Origin: Ruminococcus sp.
GTDB taxonomy: Bacteria > Bacillota > Clostridia > Oscillospirales > Acutalibacteraceae
Direction: 5' to 3'
DNA length: 64,000 nt
NCBI GenBank assembly: GCA_004555265.1
Contig: SFIQ01000001.1
Coordinates: 131,163 to 195,162, forward strand
In this document: positions 54,301 to 60,905 of the stretch, one piece after another
Position numbering within the stretch: the first letter of the stretch is position 1
Layout: every line of letters starts with the position of its first letter
Program-made: the position numbers and the translations under genes
The notes under the pieces: generated by a model
Told to the model about the DNA's origin: nothing
Databases searched by the model: none
The model's input: only the letters and a program-made list of their open reading frames with translations

Positions 54301-57300
54301 AATATTATAACATTTTTCTATTGTGCCTTTATTGAGAATTCCGCAGATACCGCCGATATCATTGCCCGTGCCGGAAACTACGCCTGTGTTATAGCAGTTT
54401 CTTATATCACCGCCGTAATTGTTTCCGCAGATACCGCCGACAAAATCAGTACCGTTGATATTGCTTGCGCTGTAACAGTTTTCTACTGTGCTGTAAGCTT
54501 CGCCGCATACGCCGCCGACCCTCATTCGTCCGCAGAAATAGGAATCAACAACGCCCACATTGGAAATCTTACCGCTTGAGCCTAAATTCCCGAATAAGCC
54601 TATTTTATTTGCGCTTGAATCATTGAAATACAAGCCGCTTACCGTATGGTTTTGTCCGTCAAAGGTGCCGGTGTATGCGTTGCTCGAGCTGTTGCCGATC
54701 GGCGTCCAGACCTTGAAACTGCTTGTGTCGCTTGCAAGGGTACCGTCCGCATTCAAAACGCCTGTGTTTACTGTAATATCGTTCACAAGAACTGCGTTTG
54801 CGGAAAGGTTTTGAGCTGTGCCGTCGGTCAGCGTACCGTTTACAAGGGCGGCAAACCAATAAAGATTGCCTGCGTTCTTGATTTGATATACGCCGTCTAT
54901 CAATTCGGCAGGCTTATACTCGCCGCCAATAGTGCAGAATCCGTTGTCATAAGTATGGTCGGCATAATACGATTTTTCTGTGTTTTCATACGCAGAAGAT
55001 ACCGGCTCGCCGGGATTACCGATACAACCGGAATATGTTACATTACAATATACTGTACCGTGGGTATTATCCAGGACGGGGTAATCGTCTGTACCAAGTG
55101 TCTGATACCAGCTTTGTGTACCGTCGGTTACATTATCGTTCAAAACGAAAGTGATTTCGCCGCTTGCAAATTCCTCTGCGGTTTTGCTCTCGGTATTTGA
55201 AACCTTGCCGCTGCTTAATCCCACAGCATTTATATCGCATTTAGCGGTGTCAAAATAACATTCGGAAATTGTACCGTTATTGCCGACAAATCCGCAAATA
55301 TTGCCGATATAAAACGCTTCGGAACTGCTCAACAAACCGATATTATAACATTTTTCTATTGTGCCTTTATTGAGAATTCCGCAGATACCGCCGATATAAT
55401 TGCCCGTGGCGGAAACTACGCCTGTGTTATAGCAGTTTCTTATATCACCGCCGTAATTGTTTCCGCAGATACCGCCGACAAAATCAGTACCGTTGATATT
55501 GCTTGTGTTGTAGCAGTTTTCCACCGTGCCGTATTTCGCACCGCAGATACCGCCGACACGCGCACCGCCGAAGAATAAGGAATCAACAACACCTACATTG
55601 GAAATCTTACCGTTTGTACCCAAAGTTCCGAATAAGCCTATGTTATTTACGCCTGAATCATTGAAATACAAACCGCTTACCGTATGGTTCTGTCCGTCAA
55701 AAATACCTGTGTATCGAGTGGGATACTCTCCGATAGGCGTCCAGGATTTGCCGCCGAAAACACCATCTTCATTTGCAATGTTTGTGTTTACGATAATATC
55801 GTTTACAAGCACCGCATCGGCAGAGGCGTTTTGCGCTGTGCCGTCTTTCAGCGTACCGTTTACAAGGGCGGCAAACCAATAAAGGTTACCTGCATTCTTG
55901 ATCTGATATACGCCGTCTATCAATTCGGCAGGTTCACACGCATCGCACATCGTGCAGAATCCGTTGTCATAAGTATGGTCGCCATAAACCGATTCCGGTG
56001 TATTTGCATACGCATCGGCAGGCTCACCGGGATTGTTCACACAACCGGAATATACTGCGATGAGATACACTGTGCCGCGGGTATTATCAAGCACCGGGTA
56101 ACCGTCTGTACCGATAGTCTGGTACCAACTTTGCGTACCGTCGGTTACACCGTTATTCAAAAGATAAGCGACCTCACCCGACTCAAATTGTACAGAGGTT
56201 TTTGCCGTTGCTGTTGCTCCGGAATTACTTGCGCTGCCGAATCCACGGCTGCTGGAAGTATCAAGATAATAGTTATTAGCCAGATTTCCGGTGGTGTAAC
56301 TCTTTGCCCAACCGATAACTGCTCCGCAATAGGTTGAATTGCTGCCGTTGCTTACACTGCCGTAATTATAGCAATTCTTAACCATGGCTTTTGTATTGTT
56401 TACATATCCGAGAACACCGCCGACATAAGCACCGTCTTTTGAAGCGTTCACGGTACCGAAGTTTGCGCAGTTGCTGATTCTTCCGCCGTCGGATGTGTAT
56501 CCGACTACACCGCCGATACAGTCGCTGGAATTCTGAACATTCAAATTTCCGTAATAAATGCATTTATCAACAACTGTCTCTTTGGTTAGGATAGAGCCTA
56601 CAATACCGCCGACATGCTTTAACGCGACTGCTGTATTGGAAATGTTGACATAGGAAGCAACATTTCTGACGGTAGCACCGTCGGCACTGCCGACAATTGA
56701 GCCAATCCTTTCGCCGGCAGCAGAAAGCGTAATCTCGCCTTTCAGCGTAAAGTTCATAACCGTACCGTTCGCAGAACCGAAAAAGCCGGAGTAACTGGTT
56801 GTAGAAGTTATTTTAAAGTTTGAAACAGTATGGCCCTGACCGTCGAAGGAACCGGCGAAATTCATAATCGGTTTCCATTCGCGGTTTTCAAGGTCAATAT
56901 CCTCTGTGAGCACAGCCGAAGCGCTCGTATTTTGTGCATCAAAATCAGCATGTGTGCTGTCGCCGTTTACAAGAGCCGCAAACCAGAAAAGATTGCCGGC
57001 GTTCTTGATTTGATATACGCCGTCTTTCAATTCGGCGGCTTCATACTTGCCGCAATTTGTGCAGAATCCGTTTACAAAGTCATGTTGCAGCGTATCAGCC
57101 AAAGGAACATTTGCATAAAGGAGATTGCAGCCGCTGTAACCGTAATATACCGCGCCGTGGGTGTTATTCGGGATAGGCGTGCTGTCTGAACCGATAGTCT
57201 GATACCAGCTTTGCGTGCCGTCGGTTACACCGCTGTTCAAACGGTAAGCGATCTCACCTGAAGCAAACTGCGCTTCCGTCGCTCTCGTTACACCCGATGC

Positions 57301-59793
57301 AGACACAGTATTGAGAGGATTCAAATAATAGAAGTTCGTAACATTTATATTGCCGGTTGTCTTTCTGCTGATAATATCTCCGCCGGAAGTACCTACGCCG
57401 AAGGTCGCCGAAACATAAGAATTATTTACAGTTGTAGTGCTCTGCGACCATCCGACCACACCAGCGCAGTTGTAGGTTGCCGAACCGTTGATTGCGCCTG
57501 TGAATGCACAGTTATTTATATTTATATCTCCGTTTGCAATACCGACAAGACCGCCGTGTGTACCGTCGCCCTCTAATGTTGAATTGATGGTTACATCAGA
57601 CACACAGTTTTCAACTGTTGTTACAGCGCCACTCGAGCTCTTCACTTCCATTGCAATACCGGCGGCATACTTAACCGCAGTTTCAATGGTGCCTGTAACC
57701 GTGAGGTTTTTGATTGTACACGCTTGAACTACGCCAAAGACTGCAACATCACTGCTTCCGCTCTGATTTACGGTGATTTTATAACCGCAACCGTCAAAGG
57801 TACCTTTGTACGGATTGATGTTTGTGCCTATTGCAATAAAATTACGGCCGCCGAAATCAATATCGTTTGTGAGAACAGCATTTACAGTATTGTGTCCGCT
57901 TTTTACATAGTTTGCGAACCAACAAAGATTACCTGCGTTCTTGATTTGATATACGCCGTCTTTCTCTTCGGCAATCTCATATTCGCCGCAAATGCAAAAT
58001 CCGTTCGTATAGTTATGATTTGTTTCAACGAGATTACCGTTATTGATGAATGTGCCGTTGTTAATAACCGTGCCATTGTTGGTAAATCCGTTGTTGTTTA
58101 TAATCGTGCCGTTATTTGTAAGGGTCACACCTTCAGGAACCGTTAAGGTTGTTCCGCTTGGAATGACCAAGGTTTTTCCCTCGGGGATTGTAATATCGGC
58201 AGGGAGGGTTAAATCGCCGTAAACCTCAAGCGTACCGTCTTCATTCACTTTAATTCCGGCATTTGTGCCGAACTTTCCGTGGGTTGCGGTTACGGTGCCG
58301 CCCAATATAATGCAAACACCGGTCGTCGTTTTGTCTTGACCGCTGCCGATGTCCGAGCCCAAATTTTGGCCGTTTGCCGTTACGGTACCGCCGTTGATAA
58401 TGACTGTACCGCCGCCGCCGGTAGTTCCTCCATAATTTCGGCCGCCGCCGATACCGGAACCGCCGTCGTTACCTGTTGCCGTAACGGTACCGCTGTTAAT
58501 AATAATTGTACCGCAGTTATCCAATAATTCCGAGCCGATACCGGCGCCGCCGTTTCCGCCTACCGCATCCAGCGTACCGTCGCCTTCAATAATCAGCGTT
58601 CTGCCCACACCGACGCAAACACCGGCTTTTTCGGCTCCTGCTACGAGTAAATTTGTGCCTTCAAGAATCAGCGTAACCTGACCGCGGTTATCGACACCGC
58701 CCACTGACAATGCATAGGTGAAAGCATCACCGGTACGGTCAATGGTTAAGTCCTTCGCCTTGATTGTAACCGGAATATCCGTGTTGATATTCAGTTCGTT
58801 TTCTGTGGTGGAGCCGGTCACCGTTATGACATTTGCAGGGTCAACATTCTCCATAATCTGACTGCCGAACTTAATCTTTATCTTACCGGGATGGTTTTCA
58901 TCCGATGTGATAATAATTCTGCCCTGGCTGATATCAAATGTAAGGGAACGCTCCTGTCCGCAACGCGCACATATATTGCTTCCGTCAAGATAACTATGAC
59001 CTAATTTCGGAACCGTAGTTCGAATCGAATTGTTGCAAACGGTACAGGTTTTATCTGTATAGCCGTCTTCCGTGCAGGTTGCAGGAACTCCGGTTTCTTC
59101 CCATACATGGTCGCAGAAGGTAAGTTTAAACTCGCTCATCTGCATAACATTTGCGCCTTGGTTTGCGGTAATCTCCAATTTGAAATACTGATATTCAGTT
59201 GTTTCTTTTTCAAAGATATAACTGTATGTTGTGTAGTTTTCATCCTGCAAAACCGTATCGTTTGTAACGCTGTATATCGGCACCCATGTTGCAGAAGAGT
59301 CATCAACCGCACCGGTATTCCCACCATCGATGAATGATGGATCCTCACCGTATGACGCAGTTGTTTCCTCATCGTTTGACGCAGTTGTTCCCTCATCGTT
59401 TGACGCAGTTGTTCCCTCTTCGGGTTGCGAACCGCCTGCCAAATAATCATTGCAGGCGTAAAGCGTCCAGTTTTTCGGGTTTCTTCCGGTCTCTTTCGCA
59501 TTATCGTTCGCGGTTGTAATATCAAAACCGCTCACAAACACGGGAGAGTCCGTTTTGAAAATTACAAAGAGCGTGCCTCTCATGGTCACGCACCATTTCG
59601 TAGCGATATCTCCATCGAATAGGTTTTCGTGACCTTCACCGGAAAATCCGCCGGAACCGTTGAGTACGGTATATTGCACCGTCGGCTGTTCCGTCGAAGC
59701 CGCACCGTCTTCTCCCAGTGATAACGCTGTCATGGGAAACATAGTCATCACGAGGCATACTGCAAGGAGTATGCTCAAAATTCGTTTTTTCAT
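51400..59793 (-). CDS. Giant secreted GLUG-repeat protein with C-terminal type I dockerin
   Basis: 2797 residues from ATG at 59793 behind AGAGG (a GTG three codons upstream is possible). Order: signal peptide (1-26); discoidin-like domain (about 35-228) broken by a Thr/Ser/Glu linker; CxxC zinc-ribbon-like stretch (230-282); carbohydrate-binding-like beta-solenoid with GGxGAGIG and IINGGTVTA units (285-590, Asn-rich near its end). Six tandem blocks follow, from about 600 to 2690, each starting near DGVYQIKNAGNL and containing GLUG-like turns (VGGVCG, ENCYSTGTV) and WYQTIG. The dockerin closes the chain (2730-2797). No sortase signal is seen; attachment is probably by dockerin-cohesin pairing. 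Confidence 0.92.
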   Translation of the reverse strand: MKKRILSILLAVCLVMTMFPMTALSLGEDGAASTEQPTVQYTVLNGSGGFSGEGHENLFDGDIATKWCVTMRGTLFVIFKTDSPVFVSGFDITTANDNAKETGRNPKNWTLYACNDYLAGGSQPEEGTTASNDEGTTASNDEETTASYGEDPSFIDGGNTGAVDDSSATWVPIYSVTNDTVLQDENYTTYSYIFEKETTEYQYFKLEITANQGANVMQMSEFKLTFCDHVWEETGVPATCTEDGYTDKTCTVCNNSIRTTVPKLGHSYLDGSNICARCGQERSLTFDISQGRIIITSDENHPGKIKIKFGSQIMENVDPANVITVTGSTTENELNINTDIPVTIKAKDLTIDRTGDAFTYALSVGGVDNRGQVTLILEGTNLLVAGAEKAGVCVGVGRTLIIEGDGTLDAVGGNGGAGIGSELLDNCGTIIINSGTVTATGNDGGSGIGGGRNYGGTTGGGGTVIINGGTVTANGQNLGSDIGSGQDKTTTGVCIILGGTVTATHGKFGTNAGIKVNEDGTLEVYGDLTLPADITIPEGKTLVIPSGTTLTVPEGVTLTNNGTIINNNGFTNNGTVINNGTFINNGNLVETNHNYTNGFCICGEYEIAEEKDGVYQIKNAGNLCWFANYVKSGHNTVNAVLTNDIDFGGRNFIAIGTNINPYKGTFDGCGYKITVNQSGSSDVAVFGVVQACTIKNLTVTGTIETAVKYAAGIAMEVKSSSGAVTTVENCVSDVTINSTLEGDGTHGGLVGIANGDININNCAFTGAINGSATYNCAGVVGWSQSTTTVNNSYVSATFGVGTSGGDIISRKTTGNINVTNFYYLNPLNTVSASGVTRATEAQFASGEIAYRLNSGVTDGTQSWYQTIGSDSTPIPNNTHGAVYYGYSGCNLLYANVPLADTLQHDFVNGFCTNCGKYEAAELKDGVYQIKNAGNLFWFAALVNGDSTHADFDAQNTSASAVLTEDIDLENREWKPIMNFAGSFDGQGHTVSNFKITSTTSYSGFFGSANGTVMNFTLKGEITLSAAGERIGSIVGSADGATVRNVASYVNISNTAVALKHVGGIVGSILTKETVVDKCIYYGNLNVQNSSDCIGGVVGYTSDGGRISNCANFGTVNASKDGAYVGGVLGYVNNTKAMVKNCYNYGSVSNGSNSTYCGAVIGWAKSYTTGNLANNYYLDTSSSRGFGSASNSGATATAKTSVQFESGEVAYLLNNGVTDGTQSWYQTIGTDGYPVLDNTRGTVYLIAVYSGCVNNPGEPADAYANTPESVYGDHTYDNGFCTMCDACEPAELIDGVYQIKNAGNLYWFAALVNGTLKDGTAQNASADAVLVNDIIVNTNIANEDGVFGGKSWTPIGEYPTRYTGIFDGQNHTVSGLYFNDSGVNNIGLFGTLGTNGKISNVGVVDSLFFGGARVGGICGAKYGTVENCYNTSNINGTDFVGGICGNNYGGDIRNCYNTGVVSATGNYIGGICGILNKGTIEKCYNIGLLSSSEAFYIGNICGFVGNNGTISECYFDTAKCDINAVGLSSGKVSNTESKTAEEFASGEITFVLNDNVTDGTQSWYQTLGTDDYPVLDNTHGTVYCNVTYSGCIGNPGEPVSSAYENTEKSYYADHTYDNGFCTIGGEYKPAELIDGVYQIKNAGNLYWFAALVNGTLTDGTAQNLSANAVLVNDITVNTGVLNADGTLASDTSSFKVWTPIGNSSSNAYTGTFDGQNHTVSGLYFNDSSANKIGLFGNLGSSGKISNVGVVDSYFCGRMRVGGVCGEAYSTVENCYSASNINGTDFVGGICGNNYGGDIRNCYNTGVVSGTGNDIGGICGILNKGTIEKCYNIGLLSASEASYIGNICGFVGSNGTISECYFDAAKCDKNAVGRNNGTVEKTEGKTTTQFESGEVAYLLNRGVTNGTQKWYQTIGTDGAPVLDNTHGTVYFNATYPGCAGNPGEPETAEYSNTEKGIIYADHIYENGFCTVCGGYEAAELIDGVYQIKNAGNLYWFAALVNGTLTDGTAQNLSAKAVLVNDITVNTGVLNADGTLASDTSGFRVWTPIVGNSYPNNYAGTFDGQNHTVSGLYFNDSGVNNIGLFGHLGSSGKISNVGVVDSYFCGYQFVGGVCGAKYGAMENCYSASTVSGTESVGGVCGNNFNGKLLNCYNTGAVIGTGWYIGGVCGIVNNGGTIQNCYSTGTVGGSSDSSVGGVCGMNNRSSTISNCYFDSSKCDKNAVGLHNNGTVEKTEGKTTTQFESGEVAYLLNNSVSDGTQKWYQTIGTDGAPVLDNTHGTVYYGYSDCNGSERIYTNDPLYDTTEHSVVNGFCTKCGEYEAAELIDGVYQIKNAGNLYWFAALVNGTLTDGTAQNLSANAVLVNDITVNTGVLNADGTLVSDTSGFKVWTPIMGNSYPDYYAGTFDGQNHTVSGLYFNDSSVLRIGLFGVLGTNGKVYNVGVVDSYFCGYQLVGGVCGAKYGAVENCYSASTVSGTDSVGGVCGNNFYGSLLNCYNTGAVIGTRYYIGGVCGILNEGKIENCYSTGTVSGSSEPSVGGVCGLSFDIITNCYFDSSKCEKIAVGRNKGTVEKTEGKTAEQFASGEVAYLLNRGVTNGTQKWYQTIGEDSLPTLNNTRDTVYGGYGYCGSSERIYINTPITETRPDHSYTDGVCDMCGAEKSIVIIEADLHAEGLVLGVNTASDCIAELNTSEMYVEIKNINGVALTDTDLVGTGATITFYDRTTNAEIKTVTVVLYGDVNGDGLVDSTDKDTVMMKTVGAAEIENVWFSLAADANGDGVVDAFDAALINLQTANDYAISQKH
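51403..51603 (-). other. Type I dockerin domain (part of the giant protein)
   Basis: Two EF-hand-like calcium loops are seen: DVNGDGLVDSTD and DANGDGVVDAFD, each followed by a helix and separated by about 22 residues. These fit the duplicated dockerin fold that binds cohesins in cellulosome-type complexes. Confidence 0.92.
51900..58020 (-). repeat. Six long in-frame tandem repeats in the giant gene
   Basis: The coding motif for DGVYQIKNAGNLxWFA recurs near 52830, 53855, 54900, 55920, 57025 and 57960, giving unit lengths of about 0.94-1.11 kb. The four units on the left are very similar at the DNA level; the two nearest the N-terminus are more diverged. Confidence 0.9.
59354..59425 (-). repeat. 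Three tandem 24-bp units coding a Thr/Ser/Glu linker
   Basis: The unit codes EGTTASND; the third copy is diverged (EETTASYG). It lies inside the discoidin-like domain. Length change by whole units keeps the frame. Confidence 0.85.
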
Positions 59794-59946
59794 TTTATGC
59801 ACCTCTTTTAGAGTTGAATATATATCATCACGAAATCAAGCATCGTTTTGCTTGATTTCGGCATAGCCGACCGTTTTCGGAAAAGAAACAGATATAATCA
59901 GAGCACGGGGCGATAAGCCCATTTTTTGCAAAACTCAATTTTAGGC

Positions 59947-59975
59947 ATTATATTACATTAAAAATTATATTGCAA
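59947..59975 (-). promoter_or_regulatory. Sigma-A promoter of the giant dockerin gene
   Basis: TTGCAA and TATAAT are exactly 17 bases apart on the minus strand. The leader to the start codon is about 145 bases and includes hairpins at 59908-59920 and 59831-59860. Confidence 0.75.
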
Positions 59976-60089
59976 TAGACTTGGGCTGAAACGACATTTA
60001 AGCGGTATGAATAGACATAAAATACACCTTGTTTTGCCAAAACGCCCAAATCGGCTATTGGGTTAAACTTCAAAATAAAGCGTTCAAGG

Positions 60090-60285
60090 CTTTCTTTTAA
60101 CGCCACTATCTGCTAACAGCCGGAAGCGTCCGCAACGGCTTTTTCCCCAACAGCGGTAAGTCCGTTTTCCGCATAGTACTCGAAGCCGTTTCCATCCTCT
60201 CGATTTTCTTTGCCCTGCGGGCTTCTCCATTGACCGTGCGCAAGCTTTTTTCCTTCTTCTCTGACAATAAAGTAAATGTTTGTTT
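60090..60285 (-). ncRNA. Candidate structured RNA or long leader
   Basis: The stretch lies directly behind a perfect promoter. AACGGCTT and AAGCCGTT can pair over about 45 bases, with a nested GCGG/CCGC stem, while AGCCG/CGGCT offers a competing hairpin; GCCCGCAGGGC forms another. All three minus-strand frames are open for about 45 codons but none resembles a known protein; one (60106-60243, TTG start behind AAGGA) could code 45 residues. It matches no RNA family I can name. Confidence 0.35.
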
Positions 60286-60287
60286 AT

Positions 60288-60316
60288 ATTATAAAAGATT
60301 TGTTTTCCTGTGTCAA
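60288..60316 (-). promoter_or_regulatory. Perfect consensus sigma-A promoter
   Basis: TTGACA and TATAAT are separated by exactly 17 bases on the minus strand, the best promoter match in the window. It fires toward the candidate RNA and, 490 bases on, the giant gene. Confidence 0.85.
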
Positions 60317-60493
60317 GAAAATATCGTTTTCGACACAAAAAATATAAATTGCGAAAAAACTGTCGGCTGTCCCTTTCACCGAACCAACCCGTTTTCCTTT
60401 CCGCGCACAGCATCCGCACCGTTACAAAAAGAAGGCTCACGAAAAAAGGACACACCGGTTTATCAAAAATATGGGGACGGTGCGCACAGAACA

Positions 60494-60521
60494 AAAAAAG
60501 GCGCTTTAAAAACGCCTTTTT
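60494..60521 (-). terminator. Terminator after sigK
   Basis: AAAAAGGCG pairs with CGCCTTTTT across a short A/T loop; on the minus strand it ends in TTTTTTTG, 10 bases past the sigK stop. Confidence 0.85.
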
Positions 60522-60530
60522 GTTTATAAA

Positions 60531-60893
60531 TCATTCCGCAAACTTCTTCCGCAATTCCTGCAACACCCGTTTTTCGATCCGTGAAACATAGGAACGGGAA
60601 ATGTGCAATCTTTCGGCAATTTCGCGCTGGGTTTCGGAAAAATTGCCGTCCAAACCGTACCGTCGCACAATGATTTCCTTTTCACGCGTTGCGGGCATTT
60701 CTTGAATATACCTACGCAAGCGTTCAATTTTGATTTTCGTATCCAAATCGTCGGCTATTGTATCCTCTGTATAAATGATGTCCGAAAGCGTCAGCGGATT
60801 CCCCTCGCTGTCGGTATCTATCGGCTCATTCATCGACACATCCTGCGCGGTTTTCTTTTGATTGCGAAAATACATTAAAATTTCATTTTCTAT
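60531..60893 (-). CDS. sigK: RNA polymerase sigma-K factor, 3' gene segment (interrupted by a recombinase element)
   Basis: 120 residues with no start of its own. It begins IENEILMYFRNQKKTAQDV, the end of sigma region 2, then EPIDTDSEGNPLTLSDII and region 4 with the helix-turn-helix TQREIAERLHISRSYVSRIEKR. The sequence fits sigma-K more than sigma-E (KKTAQDV, EPIDTD). Region 1-2 residues before RCIENEIL are missing: upstream codons (KRHSE) match no sigma factor and lie in the recombinase coding region. Excision by the recombinase should rebuild the full late mother-cell sigma factor. It could instead be a dead fragment if the 5' half is absent. Confidence 0.9.
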   Translation of the reverse strand: MENEILMYFRNQKKTAQDVSMNEPIDTDSEGNPLTLSDIIYTEDTIADDLDTKIKIERLRRYIQEMPATREKEIIVRRYGLDGNFSETQREIAERLHISRSYVSRIEKRVLQELRKKFAE

Positions 60894-60905
60894 CCGCTCG
60901 CTGTG
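60883..60905. mobile_element. Predicted attachment junction of the sigK intervening element
   Basis: Sigma-K homology begins at codon ATA of IENEI (60893) and the recombinase ends at 60883, so the crossover lies within or just right of this stretch. A short matching sequence should occur at the other element end after codons for AARC or AARCIEN. Confidence 0.6.

Larger units (their letters stand above)
59794..60530. other. 737-bp region upstream of the giant gene
   Basis: No clear protein gene. It holds two promoters directed at the giant gene (59947-59975 and 60288-60316), a perfect 12-bp hairpin (59831-59860, CGAAATCAAGCA arms), a small hairpin (59908-59920), a possible structured transcript (60090-60285) and the sigK terminator (60494-60521). 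Confidence 0.6.

Noticed and set aside
51900..58020. Possible CRISPR array because of regular repeats
   Set aside because: Units are about 1 kb, protein coding and in frame; there are no short repeats with unique spacers and no cas genes.
60084..60494. 136-codon minus-strand frame between sigK and the giant gene
   Set aside because: It runs through the promoter at 60288-60316, has no ribosome site and is Arg/Cys/Lys-biased like out-of-frame translation.
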